Below are positions 6,966 to 15,151 of a stretch of DNA of 51,972 bases, in pieces; within the stretch, counting starts at the first letter, position 1; each line of letters starts with the position of its first letter. This DNA comes from Methylobacterium sp. Leaf104 (lineage in GTDB: Bacteria; Pseudomonadota; Alphaproteobacteria; Rhizobiales; Beijerinckiaceae), in assembly GCF_001422885.1 (NCBI RefSeq), contig NZ_LMMZ01000009.1, forward strand, positions 1 to 51,972, read 5' to 3'. The notes under the pieces are model-generated. The model was given only the letters and a program-made list of their open reading frames with translations, made no database searches and was not told where the DNA came from. The translations under genes and the position numbers were made by a program.

Positions 6966-8054
6966 TTGACTGTGAACACGGCATCGTTCCCGCGCCGCGG
7001 CCTTCGGCTCCGATCCATCCTCCGCCGCGTCGCCCTGGTCCTGCCCTTGGGGCTGGTGCTCGCCCTGCCCGCCGCGGCGCGGTCCTTCACCGACGCCGCC
7101 GGCCGCACCGTCGAGGTGCCCGAGCGCCCGACCCGCATCCTGGCCGCCGGGCCGCCGGCCTCCGTCCTGCTCTACACCCTGGCACCGGACCGGATGATCG
7201 GCTGGATCCGCAGCCCGACTCCGGCGGAGAAGGCCTATCTCGCCCCCGCGGCCCGGGACCTGCCCGCCACGGGACGTCTCACGGGGCGCGGCGGGACCGC
7301 CAATGTCGAGGCGGTCCTCGGCCTCAGGCCGGACCTGATCATCGATGTCGGCAGCATCGCACCGACCTACGTCTCGCTGGCCGACCGGGTCCAGACCCAG
7401 ACCGGCATTCCCTACGTGCTCCTCGACGGGCATTTCGAGCGGACGGCGGAGACCTACCGGCGCCTCGGCGCTCTCCTCGGCCTGGAGGCGACGGCCGTAG
7501 ATCTCGCGGGCGTGGCCGAGGCCGCGGTGGCGGACGTGGCGCGGGTGGTCGCGACCGTGCCGGACGAGCGGCGCCCGCGCGTCTATTATGCCCGCGGGCC
7601 GAAGGGGCTCGAGACCGGCCTCGGCGGATCGATCAACGTCGAGCTCCTCGGCGTGGTCGGGGCCCGCAACGTCGCGGCCGCGGCCGGCCCCGGTGGGATC
7701 GCCACCGTCTCGCCGGAGCAGGTGCTGGCCTGGGACCCGGACGTGATCCTCACCCAGGACGCCGGCTTCCGACAGGGGATCGGCCAGGATCCGCTCTGGT
7801 CCGGCCTCCGGGCCGTGCGGGCGGGACGGGTCTACCAGGTGCCGGCGCTGCCCTTCGGCTGGTTCGATGCCCCGCCCGGCGCCAATCGCCTGATCGGAAT
7901 CCGCTGGCTGGCGCAGGTGCTCTACCCGGACCTGTTCCCGACCGGCCTGGAGGCGGCGACGCGGGACTTCTACCGGCGCTTCTACCATGTCGAGCTCGAT
8001 GATGGGCAGGTCGCGACGCTCCTCTCCGGCGCGGCGGCCGGTCCGAAGCCTTGA
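6966..8054 (+). CDS. Periplasmic binding protein of a FecCD-type ABC importer (probably Mo/W)
   Basis: A twin-basic, hydrophobic signal peptide (about residues 1-37, ending PAAA|RS) is followed by a class III (BtuF/FepB-type) binding fold. Markers include a start of FTDAAGRTVEVPERPTRIL, VEAVLGLRPDLIID in the first lobe and AWDPDVILTQ in the second. These proteins deliver cobalamin, siderophores, haem or, in the MolABC class, molybdate and tungstate. The flanking FdsR-like and PBP-domain regulators favour molybdate or tungstate, but this is inference. The TTG start at 6966 is preceded by GGGGATC; a GTG at 6972 is possible. Its TGA overlaps the TTG of the permease gene. Confidence 0.8.
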   Translation: MTVNTASFPRRGLRLRSILRRVALVLPLGLVLALPAAARSFTDAAGRTVEVPERPTRILAAGPPASVLLYTLAPDRMIGWIRSPTPAEKAYLAPAARDLPATGRLTGRGGTANVEAVLGLRPDLIIDVGSIAPTYVSLADRVQTQTGIPYVLLDGHFERTAETYRRLGALLGLEATAVDLAGVAEAAVADVARVVATVPDERRPRVYYARGPKGLETGLGGSINVELLGVVGARNVAAAAGPGGIATVSPEQVLAWDPDVILTQDAGFRQGIGQDPLWSGLRAVRAGRVYQVPALPFGWFDAPPGANRLIGIRWLAQVLYPDLFPTGLEAATRDFYRRFYHVELDDGQVATLLSGAAAGPKP

Positions 8055-9112
8055 CCCCCGGGACCGAGGCCCTCGCCCCGCCGCAGGCCGTACGCCGCCG
8101 GCCATGGGCGCGGATCTGGCCTATCCTCCTGCCGGGGCTGGGGCTGCTCGCCCTGGTGGTGCTGGCGCTGGCCACCGGGCGCTTCGCCGTTCCGCTTGGC
8201 GACGTGGTCGAGATCCTCGGCGCCCGGCTTCTCGGCCTGCCCGTGCGGGCCGACCCGGCGATGCAGACCGTCATCCTCCAGGTCCGCCTGCCGCGCGTCC
8301 TCGCCGCCCTGGTGGTGGGGGCGAGCCTCGCCGCCGCCGGGGCGACCTACCAGGGCCTCTTCCGCAATCCCCTGGTCTCGCCGGACATCCTCGGGGTCTC
8401 CGCCGGGGCGAGCCTCGGCGCCGTGCTCGGTATCTTCCTGTCCCTGCCGGTGGCGGCGATCCAGGGGCTGGCCTTCGCCGGCGGCCTCGGCGCGGTCGCG
8501 GCCGTCTATGCCGTCGGCGCGGCGGTGCGCCGGCACGATCCGGTCCTGACCCTGGTGCTGGCCGGGGTCGCCATCGGGGCGGTGCTCGGCTCGGCGATCT
8601 CGCTCCTGAAGGTTCTGGCGGACCCCTACAATCAGCTGCCCGCCATCACCTACTGGCTCCTCGGCAGCCTCGCCTCGACGACCCTGGCGGATCTCGGCGC
8701 GATCCTGCCGGCGATCGGCCTCGGCCTCGTGCCCCTGGTGCTCCTGCGCTGGCGCATGAACCTGATGAGCCTCGGCGAGGAAGAGGCCCGCGCCCTCGGG
8801 GTGGAGACCCGCGTCCTGCGCCCGGTCCTGATCGCCGCCGCGACCCTGGTCACCGCCGCCTCGGTCTCGGTGACGGGGGTGATCGGCTGGATCGGCCTCC
8901 TGGTGCCGCACGTGGCCCGGCTCCTGGTGGGCCCGGATTTCCGGCGCCTGCTGCCGGCTTCCCTCGTTCTGGGCGCCGGCTACCTCCTCGCCGTCGACCT
9001 CGTGGCCCGCACCATCGCCCCCATCGAGGTGCCGCTGGGCATCCTGACCGCGCTCATCGGCGCACCGTTCTTCCTCTGGCTCCTCGCCAGCGGCCGGCGA
9101 GGCTGGGCCTGA
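8051..9112 (+). CDS. FecCD/BtuC-type ABC transporter permease
   Basis: The protein has 353 residues with about nine to ten membrane helices and the standard family landmarks. These include RLPRVLAALVVGASLAAAG, the coupling region GNPL-like FRNPLVSPDILGVSAGAS, and VTGVIGWIGLLVPHVARLL near the end. It forms the homodimeric channel of a type II importer. Translation starts at TTG 8051, overlapping the stop of the binding-protein gene, and ends in a TGA sharing bases with the ATG of the ATPase gene. The three genes are thus one tightly coupled operon. Confidence 0.9.
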   Translation: MTPGTEALAPPQAVRRRPWARIWPILLPGLGLLALVVLALATGRFAVPLGDVVEILGARLLGLPVRADPAMQTVILQVRLPRVLAALVVGASLAAAGATYQGLFRNPLVSPDILGVSAGASLGAVLGIFLSLPVAAIQGLAFAGGLGAVAAVYAVGAAVRRHDPVLTLVLAGVAIGAVLGSAISLLKVLADPYNQLPAITYWLLGSLASTTLADLGAILPAIGLGLVPLVLLRWRMNLMSLGEEEARALGVETRVLRPVLIAAATLVTAASVSVTGVIGWIGLLVPHVARLLVGPDFRRLLPASLVLGAGYLLAVDLVARTIAPIEVPLGILTALIGAPFFLWLLASGRRGWA

Positions 9113-9915
9113 TGCTCCGCGTCGAGAACCTCGCCTTCGGCTACGGACGCCGCCTCGTCGGCTCCGGCCTCGATTTCACGGTGGAGCCCGGCGAGGTGCT
9201 GTGCCTGCTGGGGCCGAATGGCGGCGGCAAGACCACGCTGTTCAAGACGCTGCTGGGTCTGCTGCCGCCCCTGGGTGGACGCATTCGCCTCGACGGCGCC
9301 GAGATCGCGCGCTGGCCCCGGCGCCGGCTCGCCGCCAGCCTCGGCTACGTGCCCCAGGCGCAAGGCGCGTACTTCCCGTTCCGGGTGCGCGACGTGGTGC
9401 TGATGGGGCGCGCGAGCCGGCTCGGCACCTTCGCGAGCCCCGGCCCGCCCGACCACGCCGTGGCGGAGCGGGTGCTCGCGACCCTGGAGATCGGGCACCT
9501 GGCGGAGCGGACCTACACCGAGATCAGCGGCGGCGAGCGCCAGATGGTGCTGATCGCCCGGGCGCTGGCCGGCGAGCCCCGGATCGTCGTGATGGACGAA
9601 CCGACCGCCAGCCTCGATTTCGGCAATCAGGCCCGCGTGCTCGGCCAGATCCGGCGCCTGTCGCGGGCCGGCATCGCGGTCATCCTCTCGACCCACGACC
9701 CGGACCACGCCTTCCTCTGCGCCGACCGCGTGGCCCTGCTGCACGAGGGCAGCTTGATCGCCCTCGGCACGCCCGCCGCCACGATCACCTCGGCGACCCT
9801 GGCGCGGATCTACGGCGTCGCCGTCGCGGTGGTGCCGCTGCCGGGCCACGCCCACGCGGTCTGTGCGCCGATCCTGCCGGATCAGGCCGCGTCCTTCGGG
9901 GCGGCGGGCCGGTAG
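9112..9915 (+). CDS. ABC transporter ATP-binding protein (FecE/BtuD type)
   Basis: The 267-residue ATPase has all the nucleotide-binding motifs. These are Walker A GPNGGGKTT (34-42), Q-loop Gln82, signature ISGGERQ (138-144), Walker B IVVMDEP (158-164) and switch His195. It powers the FecCD-type permease encoded immediately upstream, whose stop overlaps its ATG. Its last 34 bases overlap the 3' end of the convergent regulator gene at 9882. A molybdate/tungstate role follows from context only; iron-siderophore or cobalamin import is the main alternative. Confidence 0.9.
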   Translation: MLRVENLAFGYGRRLVGSGLDFTVEPGEVLCLLGPNGGGKTTLFKTLLGLLPPLGGRIRLDGAEIARWPRRRLAASLGYVPQAQGAYFPFRVRDVVLMGRASRLGTFASPGPPDHAVAERVLATLEIGHLAERTYTEISGGERQMVLIARALAGEPRIVVMDEPTASLDFGNQARVLGQIRRLSRAGIAVILSTHDPDHAFLCADRVALLHEGSLIALGTPAATITSATLARIYGVAVAVVPLPGHAHAVCAPILPDQAASFGAAGR

Positions 9916-10916
9916 CCCGGGGTCCGGCCCGCGCGCTCGGCCAGGGCCTCGGCGAGGGCATCGAAGGCCGCGTCTGCGAGCGAACTGGACGTGGCGAGGT
10001 AGTAGCGCTCCCAGCCCACGGAGAGAAAGTCGAGGCCGAAGCGGTCGGCCGCTGCCCGGGCGCCGAGGCCGGCATCGGCGGCCCCGTAGGCGATCACGGC
10101 GGCGACGGCCTGATGGGTGAACTCCTCGGTGGCGTAGCCGCGGATGCGTTCGGTCGGGATCTCGTGCTCGGCCAGGAGACGGTCGAACCAGACCCGGGTG
10201 CCCGACCCCTTCTGCCGGTTGACGTAGCGGGCGTCGCGCGTGGCGAGGTCGGCCACATCCGTGATCGCGAGGGGATTGCCGGCCGCGAGCATCAGTCCCT
10301 GTTCGCGCTCGAACAGCGGCCTGACGCGGAAGCCCGGATCGGCCGCGAGCGCCGCGAAGGCCGGTCCGGCGGCGGCCCAGTCGAGGGCACCGCAGTGGAA
10401 CCCCGCCCCATCGGCGCGGGCCTCGGTCAGGCGCGCCACCGCATCCTCGCTGCCCGCGACCGCCAGGGTGATCCCGGGCCAGGCCGCGGCGACCTCCATG
10501 AGGAGGAGGTCGTGGCTCGCGACCAGCGTCAGGGGGCACTGGTCCTCGGACAGGACCGGCCCCAGGCGCGCGCGCAGGGCACGCGCCTCGCGCGCCATCG
10601 GCTCGGCGAGGCTGCCGGCGGCAGCCCCCAGGGCCTCGCGCAGGACCTGGCCCGTCGGCGTCAACGCGCTGCCGTGCCCGCGCGTCTTCTGGACGAGCTG
10701 ATGTCCGAGCCCGGCCTCGAGGGCACGAAGCCGCTCCCAAGCCGCCCGGTAGGACAGGCCGAGCGCGGTGGCGATGCCCTGAACCGACCCGGTTGCGGCG
10801 ATCGCCTCGAGAACGATCACGGCCTCGGAGACCGAGACTCGGTGCGACCCGACGGTGATCGTGCCGCCGAGGCCGAGGTCGATGAGCAGAGACGGTGTAT
10901 CGGATGCTTGCGTCAT
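9882..10916 (-). CDS. HTH regulator with periplasmic-binding-protein-like domain
   Basis: Residues about 20-85 form a LysR/ModE-type winged helix-turn-helix (AIATALGLSYRAAWERLRAL). Residues about 120-330 match the PBP-like domain that recurs in molybdenum-related regulators, including GSGTRVWFDRLLAEHEI and AVIAYGAADAGLGARAAA. Such proteins are predicted to sense a small oxyanion or cofactor and control the adjacent transporter. The gene converges on the ABC operon. Its leftward orientation leaves a 91-base intergenic region with the next gene that may contain its promoter. The ligand has not been shown. Confidence 0.8.
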   Translation of the reverse strand: MTQASDTPSLLIDLGLGGTITVGSHRVSVSEAVIVLEAIAATGSVQGIATALGLSYRAAWERLRALEAGLGHQLVQKTRGHGSALTPTGQVLREALGAAAGSLAEPMAREARALRARLGPVLSEDQCPLTLVASHDLLLMEVAAAWPGITLAVAGSEDAVARLTEARADGAGFHCGALDWAAAGPAFAALAADPGFRVRPLFEREQGLMLAAGNPLAITDVADLATRDARYVNRQKGSGTRVWFDRLLAEHEIPTERIRGYATEEFTHQAVAAVIAYGAADAGLGARAAADRFGLDFLSVGWERYYLATSSSLADAAFDALAEALAERAGRTPGYRPAAPKDAA

Positions 10917-11007
10917 ATTGATGGGGTCATAACATCTTTCTACGAGTTTGCGTCACGCGGGCGTCGCGACCGGCCGGACGGGTGGCACGAACCAGGGACT
11001 CGACCCG

Positions 11008-11712
11008 ATGAGACGCGACCATAATGCCCGGCGGGCCGCCGGACCGGGGTGCGGCGCTGCGCCTCCCCTCCACCTGCCCTTCCCGCCCTCGGAGATCGCG
11101 CGTCTCGCGTCGGGCTACCGCCTCGACGCGAAGGAACGGGCGGCCTGCGCGGCCGGTGCCCGCATCCGGAACGGAGCCTGCACCCGCGAAAACCTCGCGC
11201 CGATCCTGACGTGGAAGGTGAGCGACCGCGGCCGGAGCCGCCCGCAACGCAACAGCGACGAGGAGGTCGCCGACGCCCTGCGCATCGCGCTCCTTGCCGC
11301 GACCCCGCGCGTGGCCGTCTCGGTCCTGACCGGGCTCTCCGGCGTCGCGGTGCCCGTCGCCTCGGCGATCCTCGCGGCGATCCGGCCCGAGCACTACACC
11401 GTCATCGATCCCCGCGGCCTCAAGGCCCTCGGCTGCGGCCCCCTGCAGATCGGCGCGAAGGCGTCCCTGCCCCTCGACCTCTACCTTCACTACCTCGGAT
11501 TCTGCCGCGACATCGCGCTCCGCTGCGGCGTCACCCTGCAGATCCTGGAGCGTGCGCTGTGGGAATGGGCGCGGCTGAGCGACGACGGCTGGATGCCCCC
11601 ACCCCGTCCCGCGGCTCGGGTTCCCGGCAGGCGTCCGGCCGCCGGCGCGATCGATGGGGTTCGCGTTCCCATCGTGCCGTCTCATCAAGACTTGCCGTTG
11701 CCAGCGATTTGA
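11008..11712 (+). CDS. Hypothetical protein with a helix-hairpin-helix-like core
   Basis: The 234-residue protein has no signal peptide. Its middle contains GVAVPVASAILAAIRPEHYT followed by VIDPRGLKALG. This pattern is familiar from uncharacterised proteins distantly related to HhH-GPD DNA glycosylases, where the hairpin recognises DNA and a nearby Asp is catalytic. The Asp of VIDPRG occupies a similar position, but I cannot claim activity. The ATG at 11008 is preferred; an in-frame TTG at 10948 would add 20 residues. It is transcribed away from the PBP-like regulator. The function is unknown. Confidence 0.7.
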   Translation: MRRDHNARRAAGPGCGAAPPLHLPFPPSEIARLASGYRLDAKERAACAAGARIRNGACTRENLAPILTWKVSDRGRSRPQRNSDEEVADALRIALLAATPRVAVSVLTGLSGVAVPVASAILAAIRPEHYTVIDPRGLKALGCGPLQIGAKASLPLDLYLHYLGFCRDIALRCGVTLQILERALWEWARLSDDGWMPPPRPAARVPGRRPAAGAIDGVRVPIVPSHQDLPLPAI

Positions 11713-11981
11713 CCGGGCCGATTGGAAGGCTGCTGCGTGGCGCTGACCATGGGATAGCCGGAACGCCAGATCCGAGATGGGATCGGGCGCGGAATGCCCG
11801 AAGCCGCGAAGAGTCGGATTGGGATACGCGATCGTGACCCGCGCGGCATGGAGGGTGGGGCAGGGCCAGGTTTGGAGACGCGCTTCCGGCCGGCCTGTGC
11901 CAGCGACTGTCTTGGATTGCCGAGACGCACCGAAGCAAATCGGAAGCGCGCACCTCCACATCATGCGATCAGCGCGGAAGA

Positions 11982-12221
11982 CTAAGCGGCCAGCCAAGTC
12001 CCGGTGAAAGAGACGACCGCGGAGTAGATCGCCCGGCCCGTTTCGTCGCGCACCGTCAAACTGAAATGTTGGACATCGCCGCCCCCGGGCGCTTCTTCCG
12101 AGGCGACGAGGGGCAGGAACTTCTTGGCCTCTTCCACGGCCTCCGATGGCCCGGGAAAGTCCATTCCTTCTTCATCACGCATCGAGATGGTGTCAGTGAT
12201 GTCAAAGAAAAATCGAGGCAT
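11982..12221 (-). CDS. DUF6894-family small protein
   Basis: The 79-residue protein begins MPRFFFDITDT and has RDEEGMDFPGPSEAVEEAKK followed by a beta-rich half. This is the typical architecture of the small DUF6894 proteins that are abundant in Methylobacterium and relatives. Their function is unknown. The gene lies alone. Upstream (12222-12387) is AT-rich and holds a short hairpin, ACATCT-AA-AGATGT (12255-12268), that could be a regulatory site. Confidence 0.8.
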   Translation of the reverse strand: MPRFFFDITDTISMRDEEGMDFPGPSEAVEEAKKFLPLVASEEAPGGGDVQHFSLTVRDETGRAIYSAVVSFTGTWLAA

Positions 12222-12387
12222 TCAACTCTGCAGACCCATGAAGCTTAAATTTTTACATCTAAAGATGTGTTCAAATCACCGTTCGGAGCCTGCCATGAAT
12301 CAGGATTGAGCGGATTTGTCAAATCAGATTTTCTTGTGTGATATATATTTACATTGCAAAGAAAGTATATGGTCTTATCGACTTACA

Positions 12388-13107
12388 TTAGGCTCGAAAA
12401 TATGAACTATTTAAGTAATTTGAATTGAAACCTGCATAGGTTTGTAGAGCTTGTGGATCTGGGATTGATACTCGCTTGCTCCTGATCTCGATCAGGCCTG
12501 TCCCGCGAAGTTTCTGAAGTGTGCGATTTACATGGACTCCCGACAGGCCAAGTGTATCCGCAAAATCCGCTTGCGTGATTGGCCAGTCGAAGCTGTTTCT
12601 CGATGTTAGTCCGACCAAGCCGAGGCGGACCAGCAATTCACAGAAGAGATGGGCGGCCTGCTTCTCTGCTGAGGGGCGACGCTTGCGTACGACCCATTCA
12701 CGCAGGATCGCTTCGTCGAGGGATGCAGCCCAGCGTAAGGCGCGACCCAGGGTCGGATGGGTCGCGATGCAATCGTCGAGGATTTCCCGGCGAACGATCG
12801 CGACCTCGCACGCACCGAACGTGCTGATGGAATGATCGATGCCGCCGAACAGCGGCATGTTGAGGTCGCAGATGTCGCCCGGGATCAGATAGGCGAAGAT
12901 CGCCCGCGTGCCGTCGGGGAGGATCTTATAGCGGCAGGCGATGCCTCTCTGAATGATGTGAACGTTTTCCGAAACAGACGCCTCGAGGATCAGGGTCGCG
13001 CGCGGTTCGATGGTGCGTGTGTTGGATGTCAGGCTGACGAGCGCAGTCTTATCGCTGTCGGTGAGCGCAAAACGGCTTTCGAGCTTCTGGATGAGATGAT
13101 TTGCCAT
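12388..13107 (-). CDS. Crp/Fnr-family transcriptional regulator
   Basis: The protein has 239 residues. An N-terminal cyclic-nucleotide-binding-like beta-roll (about 25-125, including YLIPGDICDLNMPLF) is followed by a dimerisation helix and a winged helix-turn-helix (about 165-225). The recognition region is QADFADTLGLSGVHVNRTLQ. No FNR-type cysteine cluster is visible, so it is not an iron-sulphur oxygen sensor. This subgroup is common in Methylobacterium and Bradyrhizobium. The gene and its flanks are AT-richer than the neighbourhood, which hints at acquisition. Its target is unknown. Confidence 0.85.
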   Translation of the reverse strand: MANHLIQKLESRFALTDSDKTALVSLTSNTRTIEPRATLILEASVSENVHIIQRGIACRYKILPDGTRAIFAYLIPGDICDLNMPLFGGIDHSISTFGACEVAIVRREILDDCIATHPTLGRALRWAASLDEAILREWVVRKRRPSAEKQAAHLFCELLVRLGLVGLTSRNSFDWPITQADFADTLGLSGVHVNRTLQKLRGTGLIEIRSKRVSIPDPQALQTYAGFNSNYLNSSYFRA

Positions 13108-13785
13108 ATCTGCCGGACTGCTGACGCCACTGAATTCGGAACTTAACGGAAGTTACCGATTTCCATCGATTTATCATCATTTCATTCGAGATGAATATTC
13201 AAATGTTACAAAACCAACATTCATAGCTGTGGATTTTTTCGAAAAGTAGGAAAACTACCTCATGCTGTGATCGCGGGATCCGGAGGTCGACTTTTGAACA
13301 CTACGTACTTGGCCGCGCGAACCTTTGGGCCGGCAGGCTTCGACCCGCGAAATCGCATTCCGTGACCCGATCAGTGGCGAATGTCAGGGCTATGGTCTGG
13401 ATGGGCGGTCGACCGCAGCGACGTGACGGTCGTCGGGAGGCATCCCGTGTCCAGCCCGAACCATCGGTCGGGCGTCTCCGTCGTCGCGGTGAGGTGCAAA
13501 CGAGAGGGGATCGCCGATCGCATCGGCATTACTCATCCTTTGAGGATGCGCCGATTCGCGGCGCCGCCGCAGCGTTGCAGGGAGGCGGCGTGCGAGAGGC
13601 GCGTTCGGCGCAGCCGGGGGCGCGAGAGCCCGGAGGCCCTACTGCCGCCCGTGCCCTCCACCGTCTCGGATCTCGCCTCCGGCGACCGATGGCTGCCCCG
13701 ACGCGGGAGCCTCTCGATCGGCTCGGTCCGTGATATCGGTCCCGTCGGACGCGATGCGCCCGCAAACGATGACGGCGACTGTTCA
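13108..13785. other. Intergenic region, no convincing gene
   Basis: The first 200 bases are AT-rich and should contain the promoter of the leftward Crp/Fnr gene. The remainder is GC-rich with long but low-quality open frames on several strands, typical of chance frames in this base composition. I see nothing further in it. Confidence 0.4.
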
Positions 13786-14203
13786 GGCCTGAACATCCTC
13801 CTGATCCCGGTCTTCATGACGATGCCTCGCTGCGGGATCACCGTGTCGCCGACCTGTGGGAATTGGGTGAAGGCGCGCATGGTGACCTCACCGGGGAGGC
13901 GAGCATCGAGCAGAAGGCAGAGCCCGTCGTTCGCGCGGTTCGCTCAGGGCGGGTTTTCGATGGCGTACGACGTCGCCCGCGAGACCGCGCGTCTTGCGCC
14001 CGCGCGGGTACAAGCTCTGGTGCTCGTGGCGATGTCGGCTCGGGCCGATGCCCCGCTTGCGACGGAAGGCGTCCGCTGCACGGAACCTCGATCCCGACCG
14101 GCTCCACGTCCCGGGCCGCGGCGCGTGCTGAGCGTGCTCCATCCGGATCGCGCGACCGATGCGGCCATGATGGAGCGCGTGCAGGCGATGAGCGGGCGCG
14201 ACC
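13786..14203 (+). pseudogene. Decayed alpha/beta-hydrolase gene
   Basis: Pieces of an alpha/beta-hydrolase occur in order but in different frames. ILLIP is near 13797. Next comes GLHDDASLRDHRVADLWELG, which needs a one-base shift. After a second shift comes FAQGGFSMAYDVARETARLA, the nucleophile elbow, normally GFSMGG. ALVLVAMSARADAPL and HPDRATDAAMMERVQAMS follow. The elbow glycine after Met is lost. At least two frameshifts separate the parts, so no working protein can be made. The end runs up against the convergent 45-residue gene at 14206. Confidence 0.7.
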
Positions 14204-14205
14204 CC

Positions 14206-14343
14206 TTACTTGCTCTTGCCGCCCTTCTTGCCGAGCTCGGCCTGGGCGGACGAGGAGGTGCGCGGGTTCGACTTGCCTTCGTGGCTGGCCTTCGCATTCG
14301 CCTTCTTGGCCGTCTCGCTGCCGTGACCCTTCTTCTCGGTCAT
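14206..14343 (-). CDS. Lysine-rich 45-residue conserved small protein
   Basis: The protein begins MTEKKGHGSETAKKANAK and ends LGKKGGKSK. It is very hydrophilic, almost free of hydrophobic residues, and predicted to be disordered. The ATG at 14343 has GGAG six bases upstream, which is better than an ATG six bases earlier. Similar tiny KGG-type proteins are widespread in Methylobacterium and have been linked in other bacteria to general stress, although I cannot assign a role. It lies divergently from the Cys-rich secreted protein at 14457. Confidence 0.7.
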   Translation of the reverse strand: MTEKKGHGSETAKKANAKASHEGKSNPRTSSSAQAELGKKGGKSK

Positions 14344-14456
14344 GATCATCTCCGATGTAACGCGCCGAGGACATCGCGCCTGAGGGTGCAACGGTTAAGC
14401 CTGCGCCGACGTTCCTGGTCGCGGCCCCCAACATCCGAGGGCCATGGGAGCAGATC

Positions 14457-14702
14457 ATGCTGGTACGTTTTGGGTTGAGCTTCGTCCTCGCGGCCGCCGC
14501 GGCCAGCGCTGCCATGGCGGCACCGATGAGCGACGAGGACAAGGCCGCCCTGCAACAGCAATGCGCCGGCGACTTCACGACCTTCTGCGCCGGCCTGCCG
14601 CCCGAGGATGGCCCCGAGACGCAGGCCTGCTTCCAGAAGAACATGTCGAAGCTCTCGCCGGGCTGCCAGAACGCGATCCAGGCCTACAAGAAGAAGGGTT
14701 GA
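14457..14702 (+). CDS. Small secreted Cys-rich protein
   Basis: The 81-residue protein has a signal peptide of about 21 residues (cleavage after AMA). The mature part has four cysteines in the order CAGDFTTFCAG, ACFQ, GCQ, the layout of the Cys-rich GLG1-type repeat found in short alphaproteobacterial proteins. GGGAGCAG precedes the ATG. A paralogue with the same Cys spacing lies at 46551-46826. Its function is unknown; two disulphides in the periplasm are likely. Confidence 0.8.
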   Translation: MLVRFGLSFVLAAAAASAAMAAPMSDEDKAALQQQCAGDFTTFCAGLPPEDGPETQACFQKNMSKLSPGCQNAIQAYKKKG

Positions 14703-15151
14703 CGCCGGACCGGGCGGTGTTCGCGGGCTTCCAAGCCCGGAGAGGCCGGGCCTTGGAACTCGTATGTCGGACGGTTGGATCCGGCCGATGGTCGTCTTGT
14801 CGGAATCGATCAGCTTCAGGTGTCGGCGATCGTCTCGGAGATGTCGATCGATCGTTCCGTCATGACGACATCGCAGGGGGCCGATGCCGTCCTTCTCGAC
14901 CAACCGGTTCCGCAGAGCGGCGCGTTGCTCGTCTCGGTGCTGTCTGGATGGTGGGGTGGCCCGCCATCCATGGCGATCACCTCGCGTCCGGTCGTCTTGG
15001 CGGACTTCGGTCTCCTCATGCTCCTGACGGGACGGCCTCGCGTGAGGTCGTGATCGGCCGTCGGTGACGTGCCACCCCGACATGGCCGGTCGGGGAGCGG
15101 CAGGAGCGACCGCAGCTCCCCGCTTTCCCAGACCTCCCGGACAGCCGGCCG
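14703..15151. other. Intergenic region, no convincing gene
   Basis: No frame on either strand shows recognisable family features, start signals or operon spacing. It separates the secreted protein gene from the 3' end of the retron reverse transcriptase gene and probably contains the retron operon's termination region, but no clear hairpin with a T run is seen. Confidence 0.35.

Noticed and set aside
5889..8105. Long minus-strand frame of over 700 codons opposite the LysR, IHF-like and binding-protein genes
   Set aside because: It is an antisense shadow of GC-rich coding sequence with no domain content. The plus-strand genes have recognisable motifs.
12255..12268. Hairpin ACATCT-AA-AGATGT as a terminator
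   Set aside because: It lies upstream of the leftward DUF6894 gene and has T residues on the wrong side for plus-strand termination. It may be regulatory but is not a terminator.
13381..14478. Plus-strand frame of 365 codons as an intact gene
   Set aside because: Only part of it resembles an alpha/beta-hydrolase and the matching pieces lie in different frames, so it is a relic rather than an intact gene.
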